Source of the DNA: Sweltsa coloradensis
Taxonomy: Eukaryota; Arthropoda; Insecta; Plecoptera; Chloroperlidae
DNA length: 64,000 bases
NCBI GenBank assembly: GCA_024449915.1
Contig: JAMZAV010000158.1
Coordinates: 1,178,001-1,242,000, forward strand
Reading direction: 5' to 3'
Positions within the stretch are counted from its first letter, which is position 1, and each line of letters opens with the position of its first letter. The notes beneath the pieces are model-generated. The model worked only from the letters and a program-made list of their open reading frames with translations. It ran no database searches and was not told the DNA's origin. A program made the translations under genes and the position numbers. Positions 34,003 through 45,407 of the stretch are shown here, piece by piece.

Positions 34003-36149
34003 GCTGGAAGTGGATTCTTGCCTTCATTAAACACCTACTCGTTATGAAGTTAAAGGGGTATTCACCCGCTTAACTATGTAATTTAATTAATATTGGCCAT
34101 CACGTACTCTACAGCATTTTCTGTAAATTCTCTATATTTTGTTTTGCAATTAGGGCAAGTGGTTTGGTCAAAATATGCCGACTACAAGGAAGGGGTGTGA
34201 TTTTGGAATGCCTATTTTTGATTGTTTGAGTGTATATTTGTGCACAGTTTCAAGACACGATGTTATAAAGGGCCATTTTAGATTGGTATGATGCTCTAGT
34301 ATCTATGTGGAACAAAATAGAAGCAGGTTAAAGCCGACTTAAGAAATTTCCCAAAACGCCAATTTTCGCTATTTTCTGGATCAAAAGAATTGAAAAATTC
34401 GTGTAAAATCACAGTTACAATATATATTTTTTTGAACGGTCATTTTAGTGAAGTATTTTGCTGTAGATTATTATGTAGTAAAAATAATATTTTTTGGGGG
34501 TAATAGCCTCTTTAAGCCCTCCAATATGTAATACGTTACCTGAATAGGCTCTATAGTTATAGTATCAATTTGACAGGGATGATTACATCCCCACCTAGAG
34601 ATTTTTAGTTGTAAATTGATAATATGCACAAAAATAATAAATCGTTCTAGAAAGGCCTATTTTATGCATTTTGTGTTTCCGTTCTCATTTTGTCCGACAT
34701 AAACCATAAGAAAAACTTCAGTCTGGATTGTTGTGGCTTCTAGATTTTGAGTGACTAGCGTATATCCACAGCTGTGATGTTATCGCCTTGAAGCACGAGT
34801 ACTCCGTTCCACTGACAAAGAATATATCTCCTATTCTATTTACTACTCCAAGCAATGTGCCCTCTATAGTTTTGCATTTACAAGAGAAGACAGATTTTTC
34901 ACGTAGAAAGTCTAGTTGTTGAATGATGAACCAGCACCAAAGCATATCCAGACCAAGGCTTGATTGGCATAATATTTGTTATTTTTGTAATACGAAGTAC
35001 TCATAACAAAATGTAATTTTCTCCTCTAACAATTACCGTTCACTTTCTTTATTATTTGATCTTACTAGTTACTACAGCAGGATATACTTCTCACAATAGT
35101 GCGAAGTAGAGCAAAGATTAGCCTTTGTAAACTTTAAAAATGTTGCATATTGTTATAAGTATTTCGCTATTTGGTTAGTCGGGAAACACTCCCGTAGGTT
35201 CGAACCCCGATCGGGATGAATTTTTTAAACTTCTGCATTGTATTAAATATTATTTAGTATAATATATTTTATAGCCACTTCTAGTAATGATCTTCAAAAA
35301 TTAGATTTATTGTATTCAGCAGCAATATCAAGTGAATAATATGTACGATAAATCATTGACCATTTGTTATTGCATTTGACGAAATCTTATACTATTATTA
35401 CACATTTCTGGCAGCAGAGAATGAGGATATTTACTTAAACTGAGCCACGACTAATGAAATTTGCTGACGTACATTTGGCAACGAGCCATTATCATTGCGT
35501 AACATTGTTGAGCTCGAAACGACAAACACCCACTATTGCCAGCGTTTTGTTTCAATATAGACATTCTGTTTGAAGACTACTGAGCCTCGAACCCAGGTTC
35601 CCCAGTAACCGACAAGATATGCATTATATGTATATGTAATTAAGGTTGTGTCCATTGAGATCCAGTCATTTGAATCCAGACTATACTATATGTAAACTAT
35701 ATGTTTACTATAATATATAAACTGTGCCTTTAGAGCGCCTTAGCCCTAAGGAAATACGAAATGGTATAAAGTTGTTCCAAACTAGCTTTGTCGATGCAGG
35801 CGTGAATCGTGACCAACCAGTGAGCTTTAACGGTGAACCTGGTTGGACATTATTCGAGCGACGACAACGTCAGCGCCGACATGATTAGCTCGAACCGTTT
35901 CAAGTTTTCCCCACTAAAAATCAGGTCTGAAAGTTTGAAACTGAGAAAGTAATTTATCAACAATAGTGGGGGGAGAGTTACAAAGTCGTTTTCAGTCAAT
36001 AGTAGGCCTAGTTCATATACTCGATGCTAAACGATTGCGTATCTGGCTTGTGCGGTTATATAGCAAGGCTCCTGAGACCCCTAATTATTATATGATAGCT
36101 GAGCCAGTAGGAAATATGAACAGGCTCTTTTGCTCGTGGTCCGTCCCGT

Positions 36150-36375
36150 GCAATAAAGGGTGAAAACCGACAGTAAAGCGCGAGAATGTGATTCGAGAGG
36201 CCCGCGTACGAATCCCATCGAGACCGGCAATCCTGACTGAAGGTTTCTATGAGTTATTTGTCACTCGTTAACACGAATGAAAGGGATTTAGTCCTTGCAA
36301 AAAGCCCTCGGACATACCTTCATAATTGTCCCAACTCCAATATACCTAATTAGTTATACCTGAAGAGGGTCACAT
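36150..36375 (+). repeat. tRNA-derived SINE
   Basis: ACGAATCCCATCGAGACCGG (B-box region) is followed by CAATCCTGACTGAAGG, CACTCGTTAACACGAATG, GCCCTCGGACATACC and CCTGAAGAGGG. It is the same order of blocks as the minus-strand copy at 3720-3925. Confidence 0.55.
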
Positions 36376-37872
36376 CAGTTAGCTCTGAACTGAAGGATAC
36401 CCCAGCGGGTATCCTACGATAAAGTTTTTTTAAAGGGTAAACTCACACATCCGCCTGGTCAGGACAATGCTGGCAAGACCCAGCCACAGTCGAGTATAGA
36501 AACCCGACACTGCAATGGTTGTGCGGTCGTGCACCCACTTAGAGTGTCAAGGATATAATAATTAAATGAATAACGTCAATTTACTTAAGTACATTTTTTA
36601 TTCGTTTTATTGCTTATTCAATGTACAATATATTATAAATATATACAAAACTAATTATAATATTATGCAATTCGTATCGATGAATCATTAAATATCTCAA
36701 AACATACATTGTGTAATGTGTGTTGACTGTCGAGTAGGCCTACATTCAGTCAACAAAATACTGGTTTTGTTCGTGAGTTGAAAAATAGAAAGACGGAGGT
36801 ATTACTTAAAAATACAACCTATTTCCGTTTAAAGATTTTATTAAACATCAAATAAATGGAATGAAAAGATCCACATAGATCTTCTGAAATTATACTAAAA
36901 TATAAGTAACAACGCTTGAAATCAAAATAGACGAAAGATATGAAATTAAGATTTTATGTCGTTTTTTAAGGATAAAAAACGGTAGACCCCCACCATCATT
37001 AAACTCGAGTGAAATTACAGTTATTCTCTCCAAAAACGCTTTGACATTTCAATATTTTTCCATGCAAGCTTAGTTGTGTAAAAATATCATCAGTGTCCCT
37101 AATCACTTTTTCAATGTTTTGCTGTGTTCTGGAGATATGACAAACAAACTGTAATTTCGCGTGGTTTAAACATTGGTGGGGGACGCCCGCCTCTATTACT
37201 TGGAGAATATCACCTGATCAATACATATAGTCGAATTCCAAGTACACCTAAAAAGGTTTTAAGTGAGGAATGACGAATAAAATACCTCATTACAAAACAT
37301 TAATACACAACAATCAAAATGAGACGATTTTTAAAATGATCAGCGCCGTCGCAAAGCATTCTGGGAGAAAGTGGGTTAACTCGCTAACTGCCATATTCTC
37401 GGGTAGCCCACAATGCTTTGCGGCGATGTAGATTACGCCATAAATAAAAATAATATATTTTTAAATAATATACTTATTATTAGTCTTAAAATGTTTAAAG
37501 TAGATTGCACTTTTTCACTCGAATCACGTTGTTACGGTTCCTACGCCAAATCAAACGGTGGGATATGATGATGACATGACGATATAAAAAATAATTCTTT
37601 TATAGTATATCCAAGAGTATTTTTTCCCCAAAATTTTCCCTACAATGTTACATTTCATTTGAAGTGTAACCACAGGAGTATGTCATTTACTCTTCTCTTT
37701 AAAACAGTAATACTATTTGTAAGAAAACATTTTAACACTAACCATCGGTACACATTTTAAACTTAACATTATATACAACGCTTATATTACAGTTATTAGT
37801 TTTAGCTCATATCATTATTGACGCTCATTTGACACAATATCGATTATTATACCAACTTTTCATGGAATCTAT

Positions 37873-37878
37873 TTTATT
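37873..37878 (-). terminator. Candidate poly(A) signal of the XPR1-like gene
   Basis: AATAAA on the minus strand, about 535 bp after the stop codon. It is the nearest clear hexamer I see downstream of the tandem repeats in the 3' region. Confidence 0.3.
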
Positions 37879-38223
37879 TCGGAAACGTAATACCAAATCA
37901 CAATAATAAATAACGATGTAATTGGTAAAGCGGCATTTTCCCACCCTCTCTGACCGTTGTCCTACTGCATGAAAATTAATGTGGAATATTGTTTGTGGTA
38001 GCAATTTAAACTAATTAAAAAAGTCCGACGACGATAAAACCATAACACCATTGCTGATGAAGTGACATAGGACACTCTAGCGATGGTTTATAGTATTAGC
38101 TTCCGAAGATAAAATGTGGGATTTAAGTAGGGAATGTTCACAATAATCTGCGGGAAAGCTATTTCAGCGAAAACAACGTCAGAAGCCCGAACGAATTTCG
38201 GAATCGTTTTAGCCATTCGTCAG

Positions 38224-38456
38224 ACGTCCTCATAAAGAAAGTAGCACCTGATTGGTCTAGGATTGAATCGCGTGGTGTCACTTATGAGGCGTCACCATTA
38301 GGCGTCCTCATAAAGAAAGTAGCACCTGATTGGTCTAGGATTGAATCGCGTGGTGTCACTTATGAGGCGTCACCATTAGGCGTCCTATAAAGAAAGTAGC
38401 ACCTGATTGGTCTAGGATTGAATCGCGTGGTGTAACTTATGAGGCGTTACCATTAG
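38224..38456. repeat. 78-bp tandem repeat, three copies, overlapping the XPR1 stop
   Basis: Units start at 38224, 38302 and 38380 (CGTCCTCATAAAGAAAGTAG, ACCTGATTGGTCTAGGATTG, AATCGCGTGGTGTCACTTAT, GAGGCGTCACCATTAG). The third unit is one base shorter. It contains the last 15 codons and stop of the XPR1-like frame; the other two lie in the 3'UTR. Confidence 0.9.
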
Positions 38457-38676
38457 AGCTCCTTCAGGAAGTAGCGAGAGTTTCTCGTCTCGCGTCTTCT
38501 TGGGCGTCTTCTTCTTCTTCCTGTGGACGACACCCATGTCCTCGTCCATCATGCGTATGATCTGCGCATGATCCGAGGAGTCCACGGGCGCCACGGAGAT
38601 GTCACGCACGGCGCGGAACTGACCGCAGTTGTTGAGGTGCTCGTTCTCCAGGCGGAAGAAGTTCCACACGAAGCGC
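38412..38676 (-). CDS. XPR1: XPR1-like phosphate exporter, final exon
   Basis: The acceptor CGTCCTCAG ends at 38677 and the frame enters in phase 2, reading [20 protein letters not shown] then [11 protein letters not shown], the highly conserved C-terminal end of the EXS domain. An acidic stretch (MMDEDMGVV), a lysine cluster ([15 protein letters not shown]) and a cytoplasmic tail follow, ending HHAIQS before TAG. The tail from about ALMVTP onward lies inside one unit of a 78-bp tandem repeat, so this C-terminus was probably acquired recently or is rapidly evolving. The acceptor is likewise part of a 49-bp array just upstream. Confidence 0.9.
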
Positions 38677-38962
38677 CTGAGGACGGACAGAGAACAGGCT
38701 AAAAAACATGATCAAGGAAAGCGCCTGAGGACGGACAGAGAACAGTCTACGAAACATCATTAAAGAAAAGCGCCTGAGGTCGGACAGAGAACAGTCTATG
38801 AAACATCATCAAAGATAAGCGCCTGAGGTCGGACAGAGAACAGTCTATGAAACATCATTAAAGATAAGCGCCTGAGGACGAACACAGAACGGTCTATGAA
38901 ACATTACCAAAGATAAGCGTCTGAGGACGGACACAGAACAGTCTATGAAACACGATCAAAGA
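38673..38962. repeat. Tandem array of about 49 bp, six copies, carrying the last XPR1 acceptor
   Basis: Units begin at 38673, 38722, 38770, 38819, 38868 and 38917 (GCGCCTGAGGACGGACAGAG, AACAGTCTATGAAACATCAT). On the minus strand the start of each unit reads as a 3' splice site, CGTCCTCAG|GCGC, and only the 38673 copy is followed by exon sequence. Confidence 0.9.
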
Positions 38963-39365
38963 CTTGCTGATAAATGACCCATTACAAGCTTTAACGTTGA
39001 AACGCATGGCAGTGCGTGCTGCGTATAAGCGAAAGACAATGGCGAACACAAATGTTAATTATGTTGTCCACAATCGTACATGACGCAGATCGTGAACCAA
39101 TTAGCAGAACTATTGCTGCCAACTTTTTGTGTAATAATGGGCTTTGTTGCGTGTTTTGCACGTTGTCGTGTTCGGCATTTCTTTGGAACCCATTTCTTAC
39201 AACAACATGTTAAACAAATATACATACAAGTGTAACGAACACATATTCCAATCAACACATTGATCGTTGAAGGTTGAAGTACAGCATTAAATGTAAGGAT
39301 CATTCGCGTTGCAAATCACTCAATGTGATGTGTTTATCTCTGTTTGGCGTCTGAAGAGATGAGTA

Positions 39366-39864
39366 ACACACAATAACAAAAACTTGTAGAAATACAGCCA
39401 AACCTTACACACTCAAAAGGAATGAGATCTAAAAAAAGGGCCAAGCTCATCTACCCTTCCACATAAACGTACAGTGTCCCATAACAGCATCCTCGAAAAG
39501 CTTTTCAAAATAGAATTTGCGATTATTAATTCAACGTAATAGTTTATCAAAGTTCTTTTTTTGTAATTAATTTAAACGTAAACATGCAAATTCTATTTTG
39601 CCAAGCTTTTCGAGGATGCTGTTATGGGACACTGTACGTTTATGTGGAAGGGTAGATGAGCTTGGCCCTTTTTTTAGATCTCATTCCTTTTGAGTGTGTA
39701 AGGTTTGGCTGTATTTCTACAAGTTTTTGTTATGTGTGTGATCTCATTACTTTTTCAAGTTCCATTACAAAATTATTTGCTAAAATATAATATTTTTATC
39801 AAAGTTGATTTAAATTCTATGGTATTAGCAGTAACAATATAGGATGTAAAATATCTAGACCCGG
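39366..39864 (-). repeat. Family R1 foldback element (copy 1)
   Basis: Arms of about 160 bp (39366-39530 and 39580-39740) are close reverse complements: ACAGCCAAACCTTACACACT pairs with AGTGTGTAAGGTTTGGCTGT, and CATCCTCGAAAAGCTTTTC pairs with GCTTTTCGAGGATG. The outer block 39740-39864 (TTAAATTCTATGGTATTAGC) matches, in reverse, the part preceding the hairpin in the copies at 54914 and 62519. Confidence 0.8.
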
Positions 39865-40484
39865 GCAGTGGCGACTCGTGCTATTGTGCGCTAGTGCTGT
39901 AGCACCACCACCATAAATCATCCATCTCCATTAAACAGATTTTTTGATAAGTTCAATCAATGTGTATGTATTGTAAAATTAAGTATTCAAAAGTATCCGC
40001 GGCCGTGCTGCAGAGATGGCGCGGATGGTCAACTTTTTCATAACGCGTATTACATGGTGGTGATGGTTTTGAACCTAGCATAATATGTAGAAACCTGCGA
40101 TGTGCTCCGCACCGAATTCGACGACTTTTAAGCCCTTTTAGCACGCAACGACAGGGAACAACACGGGTAAAACGAAACGCAAACCGGTCTTCTGGTGCTA
40201 TCGGGACTCGCGCACTCGGGCTCTGTATAGGTTCGCCCGCTAGCCTCGCACCCTTGCAATCACTTCACTCGTCAGTCTTCAACCCTACAGCAGTCGCTGT
40301 AGGTAATTGTTGTTTAATTTAAATTGATTGCAGTTTAATTGTTATTCAATTATTTTTATTTGTGTGGAGGAGGTGGGTATTGTGACAACCTCACACACCC
40401 CTCCTTCCCTGTCACACATAACCCATATGCATGATTTACGTTTGCTGTATATTAGCACCACCTGTTATAATGTCCACGAGCCGC
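39865..40484. mobile_element. 620-bp insert between two copies of a 179-bp R1 block
   Basis: The insert starts near GCAGTGGCGACTCGTGC and ends near CCACGAGCCGCC. These ends are roughly inverted (GGCGACTCGTG against GGCGGCTCGTGG). The blocks 39686-39864 and 40485-40663 on either side are almost identical. A transposon explains the termini but not a 179-bp duplicated flank. Confidence 0.45.
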
Positions 40485-40663
40485 CCTTTTGAGTGTGTAA
40501 GGTTTGGCTGTATTTCTACAAGTTTTTGTTATGTGTGTGATCTCATTACTTTTTCAAGTTCCATTACAAAATTATTTGCTAAAATATAATATTTTTATCA
40601 AAGTTGATTTAAATTCTATGGTATTAGCAGTAACAATATAGGATGTAAAATATCTAGACCCGG
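40485..40663 (-). repeat. Second copy of the 179-bp R1 block
   Basis: It is offset 799 bp from 39686-39864 and agrees base for base over most of its length, including ATTAGCAGTAACAATATAGG and ATCTAGACCCGG at the end. Confidence 0.85.
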
Positions 40664-41339
40664 ATTCATGTACATCCTGGGTATAGGTGGTATAACCATG
40701 GTATAACGACGGTATAAGGACTGGACCCCAATTCTTGAGTTCGTGGGAGATGAGTTGAAAACGCAATTTGAAAACGAAGTCGTTTTCGTTTTCGAAGGAA
40801 TTGGTATTCTTGAACGGTATCGTGGAAAACGTCATGGGTTGTGAGTTGAAAGCATTGATATTAAACCCCAATTATATAGGATGTCTATGGTTGAAAGAGT
40901 ATCACGAAATCCAAACACTTTAAAAAGATTTGCGTATAGCAAAGAGCTCGAAAAAGTTCTATATTTATTCTAGATGGCAGTGCCTTCATAAACGCGGGCC
41001 AATCGAAAGACAAGTTGTATGAAATGATTTGATTGTTGCAATTATGTAAACAAACAGTTGAGCAAGTTCATATCAAAACAATGTTGTGCTGGCATAGGGT
41101 TGGCTAGGCTTGTCAAACATGTAATGTAAGTATGAATTTTACTAGTCCTATAGCCAAATGGAACTTTAGACCTACACTGTTGTATTATAAATAATTTTCT
41201 ACATCTGGGCCTAGGCCAGGGACGGTTTCTGATTTGTTTTATGAGAGTATAATGACACCTTTTCTCGTTCCACACAAGAAGAAAATTTTTAAATGTCCGC
41301 CATTTGTTTACGTATCGCACTTTCCCGCCTAACTCTGCT

Positions 41340-41845
41340 TATACCGTCAACAAGTGTCAAGTAACTATGGTTACTTGTTGATTATATGCCAAGTGTTTAA
41401 GGCTTATTTTAAAACCTTTATTTGGAAGCCTTCCAACAAACTTTTTCAACTTTTTTTTTCAAAAGAGACTATCATTCTATAACCTTAATGTCCATGTAAA
41501 ATATGAACATTGTAGCCCCACCCGTCTGGTCAGAATCGCGGGCCGACGTATTAGATGTTAGCAGTAGCTAGCAGTAGCTAGCAGTAGCTAACATCCTTAA
41601 AGTGATTTTGAGCATGTTTGAAGACATTTTTTCACCAAGAAGGAATGGTCGTACCCCAATAAAATTTGGCATGTGTTGTCAGGTACCTAAATCCCCTCGA
41701 TTGTGATAGTTTTCAAGTTCACATCACGTTACATGACGGCTGGGTAACACCTCGAAATCACCCCAACTCTGCTTGGTGTATAAGGTGCTTGAGTGTGTAG
41801 CGCACCGCGGCCTTGGCTGCGGCGCCCTAACGGGCACCTAGATTG
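41340..41845 (-). repeat. Family R1 5' part, inverted
   Basis: In reverse complement it carries CTAGGTGCCCGTTAGGGCGC, then CGCGGTGCGCTACACACTC, AGGGGATTTAGGTACCTGAC and GGTGGGGCTACAATGTTCAT, in the same order as the copies at 54914 and 62519. A short tandem AGCAGTAGCT lies at 41560-41590. Confidence 0.7.
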
Positions 41846-42400
41846 ACTGTTCATCTCAACTTACAACGAGATGTACAAGTTTCAAGTTTTATTTAAATAT
41901 GAATTAAATGATTTATATAATTATGACATAAATACCACCTTGCTAAAAAAAAATCAACAGTCATCAACTGGATTTTTTTTTGGTAACGGTGCCAATAGCT
42001 CACTGTTATTTACAGAAGTGTAAAAAAATGATAACCATGCTAGATACACGGTTCGAATCTTAAATACAGAAAAAAACGTTTTACTAGATTGACGTCTATT
42101 ATTCCATGGCTTCTAGTCGAGTATAGTCGTTGCCTGAAGCTATATTGTTAAAATAATATTTCTGATCGCAGCTCTTTACAAGCAAACAGACACACCAACC
42201 GCACGCGATGTTTTTGAACTTACCAATACGGGCAAGCTTGGTTGCAAGTGCCCCCTATCTATTCAGTTATTTTGATCATTGTTTGACTGCCAAGTCCTCT
42301 CGTCTCTTATGACACCGCGAGTAGTGAATTAAAATAGAGGCTGAGATGACGACAGGAAGAGAAAGACGAGTCGGTGATGTTTCGTGAAGTTGTGACGTCA

Positions 42401-42909
42401 TAACTCTTTCCTCGGCGTGACTGTCAGTCACACCAGGAGGACCGTGTGGAATACTATTTCCTCGGCGTGACTGTCAGACACACCAGGAGGACCGTGTGGA
42501 ATACTCTTTCCTCGACGTGACTGACAGACACACCAGGAGGACCGTGTGGAATACTATTTCCTCGGCGTGACTGTCAGACACAACCAGGAGGACCGTGTGG
42601 AATACTATTTCCTCGGCGTGACTGACATTCACAACCAGGAGGACGTGTGGAATACTCTTTCCTCGGCGTGACTGACATTCACAACCAGGAGGACCGTGTG
42701 GAATACTATTTCCTCGGCGTGACTGACAGTCACAACCAGGAGGACCGTGTGGAATACTATTTCCTCGGCGTGACTGACATTCACACACAGGAGGACCGTG
42801 TGGAATACTCTTTCCTCGGCGTGACTGACCAGTCACACAGGAGGACCGCGTGGAATACTATTTCCTCGGCGTGACTGACAGTCACAACCAGGAGGAACGT
42901 ATGGAATAT
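42401..42909. repeat. Minisatellite, 50-51 bp, ten copies
   Basis: CTCGGCGTGACTG recurs at 42411, 42461, 42511 (CTCGACGTGACTG), 42561, 42612, 42662, 42713, 42764, 42814 and 42864. The unit includes CAGGAGGACCGTGTGGAATA. Both strands stay open for long stretches because of the repeat; neither is a gene. Confidence 0.9.
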
Positions 42910-43084
42910 CTAATTAGTTCGATTGAGAATTATAAAATATAATTTTTGTTTTGGACTTTACACTGTTCATTTCATACTAGAGAAATATTGTGGACTTTTA
43001 CTCATAAGTTTTGACACACATTCTAACCAGCAATATATTCATGGTCATTGATCAGTCCTTGATTAACATTTAGTACATTCACGA

Positions 43085-43170
43085 AGCTTAAAAAATTCCA
43101 TCTCAACCGGGATTCGAACCCGGGTCCCCCACATTCCAGGTAGGCGCTCCAACTAACCACCAAGACGGTA
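43085..43170 (-). repeat. tRNA-like SINE head
   Basis: The minus strand reads TACCGTCTTGGTGGTTAGTT, then CCTACCTGGAATGTGGGGGA and CCCGGGTTCGAATCCCGG. The B box is near consensus but the D arm and acceptor are imperfect, so it is treated as a retroposed tRNA-like sequence. Confidence 0.5.
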
Positions 43171-43313
43171 AATATTTAATTTCTGAATTGTAGTTGCATC
43201 AAGATCTGAATGGATGGCACAGTAGTGCAACGAATATCTGTTGCCTTTGAACTGACCAAGCAAACATGATTTATTATGTCATTACCCAACGCAGGTATGA
43301 GCGAAGGTTTATT

Positions 43314-43543
43314 TCTCGATTTGTCAGTCGGGAAACACTCCCGTAGGTGGAATTGTTATTTTATTAATACAATTCATAAGTTAAAAAATCCATCCTGACC
43401 GGGGTTCAAACCCGGGTCTCCCACATTCCAGGTAGGCGCCTTAGCCAACTAGACCACCGAGACGGTAACTATTTAACTTCTGAATTGTATTATATATTAA
43501 CAATTCCACCTAACGGAGTGTTTCCCGACTAACAAATCGAGAA
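43314..43543. repeat. Foldback element with a tRNA-like core
   Basis: The left arm TCGATTTGTCAGTCGGGAAA, CACTCCCGTAGGTGGAATTG is answered in reverse on the right by CAATTCCACCTAACGGAGTG, TTTCCCGACTAACAAATCGA. Between the arms, on the minus strand, lies a tRNA-like sequence (TACCGTCTCGGTGGTCTAGT, GGGTTTGAACCC). A related core without the arms is at 43085-43170. Confidence 0.65.
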
Positions 43544-44044
43544 AAGTCATTGATTGTTCATCCTATACAGAAACAAGAGCTTCTGATATCGTGTGCATAG
43601 TTGATAATAATGAGCTTGTAATGGCTTGTAATTAAATAAATACATCCTATTTAGAGTCGACCCACTCAGTAACATAACCGATGTTCAGCGAGGAACTTTA
43701 ATTTAAAGTAAAGCAAGCCAACCATGTCGGCGCCGACGCCATCGCCGCGCGACCAATGGCCAACGAGAGACAGACCTGTATATTTTTAAATAAATAGGAA
43801 ACACGATTCACCCTTGGGCGACGCCACAATCAACAAAGCAATTACTACGTTACTAGGACGACGACTACAAAGTCACCGTTTACATAAACCCAAGAATTTA
43901 AGTGTCAGAAGTTTCAAGTCTTCTTTTAGAACTCGGGATCTTCTGCATTGGAAGCTCGGGGAGTCTTACCACTGACAGCGCACACAGAACAATATGCATT
44001 TGCTATGACAGGCCATTGATTACGCCCATATTTATATTTATCGC

Positions 44045-44480
44045 ACACGTATTTTAAAATAAATAAATAAATTTTATTTAGAGTCTACCCACTCAGTTAT
44101 GTAACTGATTTTCAGTGAGGGACTTTAAATCAAAGCGACCAAGACAACCCTGTAAGCCCCGACGCAATCGACGAGTGAGCGATAACCAACCAAAGGTCGA
44201 TATTTTTAATAAGAAATATAGCAATCAGTCCAGTATGGACAGGGCGAACTCCCGCAGATCAATGCCAGAATCAACAAGGCTGATTCAGAACAACTTTAAA
44301 TTTATTATGTGCCTCGTTGCTAGGACGGCTCCAAAGTCACCGTTTACAAATTCCTAAGACAAGAACTGATGGACTGAAGTCCAAATCAGAAGTTAAAAAA
44401 CTTCTGACTTGAGCGGGAATCGAACCCGGGACCTTCTGCATTGGAAGCAGATACGCTAACCACAAGACCAACGAGCCACA
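44045..44480 (-). repeat. tRNA-derived SINE, full-length
   Basis: The minus-strand head (TGGCTCGTTGGTCTTGTGGT, TAGCGTATCTGCTTCCAATG, CAGAAGGTCCCGGGTTCGAT) resembles a tRNA. The five-pair anticodon stem TCTGC/GCAGA encloses TTCCAAT (anticodon CCA by position). The acceptor stem has mismatches. A body of about 350 bp ends TGAGTGGGTAGACTCTAAAT followed by A/T-rich repeats. A second copy is at 46975-47395 and a degraded one at 43635-43965. Confidence 0.7.
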
Positions 44481-44728
44481 CATGGGCCATTTTGCCATTT
44501 TTCCTGGGCAGGCCCATAGAAGCTTTGAGTATATAACCATACTCAATTATAGAAGCTGTCTATGGGTCGATGCAGTTGATATTGAGAGAGTGAGATGGTG
44601 AGAGCAAAGTGGAATGCTGACAAGGACGTCCACGTCGGGACCCAGATGAATCTAACATTGTGCAACTGTTTATAGTCTTGGAGAACACTGTTCTACTATT
44701 GAATATGATCATAAATACAATAGTGTAC

Positions 44729-44862
44729 CTGAATACTTCTAGCGGTGAGATGATGGACAGCATGATGTCTCCGTCAATATAGTTGAGTTCTGTTAGGACG
44801 TAGGAGAAGGCCCAGGCGAATCTAAGGACCAAATCTTCGATGATGGCGAAATAGTAAAAACT
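44729..44862 (-). CDS. XPR1: XPR1-like, EXS exon with EDLVLRFAW
   Basis: It runs from TTTTAG|AGT (phase 0) to TTCAG|GTACAC (phase 2). It encodes SFYYFAIIEDLVLRFAWAFS then YVLTELNYIDGDIMLSIISP and LEVF. IIEDLVLRFAW is one of the most conserved EXS motifs, and the segment forms part of the phosphate-conducting membrane bundle in XPR1. Reading continues correctly into the last exon as [12 protein letters not shown]. Confidence 0.92.
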
Positions 44863-45407
44863 CTAAAACAAACACAAACATTCATGTTTAGAACAAATAA
44901 TGCTTTTAAGGAAGGCTTGCTTTTATAGCACAAAAATGCACATAATTTATTTGGTATCTCATAGTCATGATAAGCGTTGTGATAGGCCTTGTTATAATTA
45001 TTACAAAACTGTTTAAAAGTAGCCAAACGCCAAGCTTCCTACTTGACAGTCAGAATGAATAAAGATGATGGGACGCTCGTCGAAAATTCGTCTAATTCGG
45101 AGAAAACCAGTGACTTCGATGAGTTGATCGATTCGTACAGTTTTCGGTAGCATCCAAAGAGTTGCTTATTTATTATGATATATATGATTTATATGATATG
45201 ACTGATATAAGTAAATGTAATATTTAACCTTACAACTACGTATTTACGCATTTTAGAGTATGCAGTTAAACAAAATACAGCGCTCTGGGTAGTTTGCAAT
45301 GGGTCCCGAATGACAGGTCAAAACCCAACACTTGTTGCATGGAGAGCCAGTGAAAGAGAAGAAGAAGGAGAAGGAAGTGAAAGAGAGAGAAAGTCAAAGG
45401 AGCCTAC

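Larger units (their letters stand above)
34011..38223. other. Region between the convergent genes
   Basis: It begins with the displaced ancestral end of PGRP cassette C. A tRNA-like SINE piece lies near 35160-35225 (GTCGGGAAACACTCCCGTAG, GGTTCGAACC) and a fuller SINE at 36150-36375. A small TIR pair (GACCCCCACCATCATTAAAC at 36985 against GTTTAAACATTGGTGGGGGA at 37166) suggests a MITE of about 200 bp. No gene is recognised. Confidence 0.45.
38963..44728 (-). other. XPR1-like intron (last), repeat-rich
   Basis: It runs from donor AG|GTACAC (44728) to the acceptor at 38677. It holds the foldback element at 39366-39864, a duplicated flank at 40485-40663, an R1 piece at 41340-41845, a 50-bp minisatellite at 42401-42909, the tRNA-core foldback at 43314-43543 and SINE copies at 43640-44480. 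Confidence 0.7.

Noticed and set aside
42474..42874. Long open frames on both strands (120 and 75 codons)
   Set aside because: They arise from a 50-51-bp tandem repeat that is open in several frames; the units drift in length, and no gene context exists.
44400..44480. A functional tRNA gene
   Set aside because: The anticodon stem and B box are good, but the acceptor and T stems have mismatches, and the sequence is the head of a repeated 430-bp SINE.
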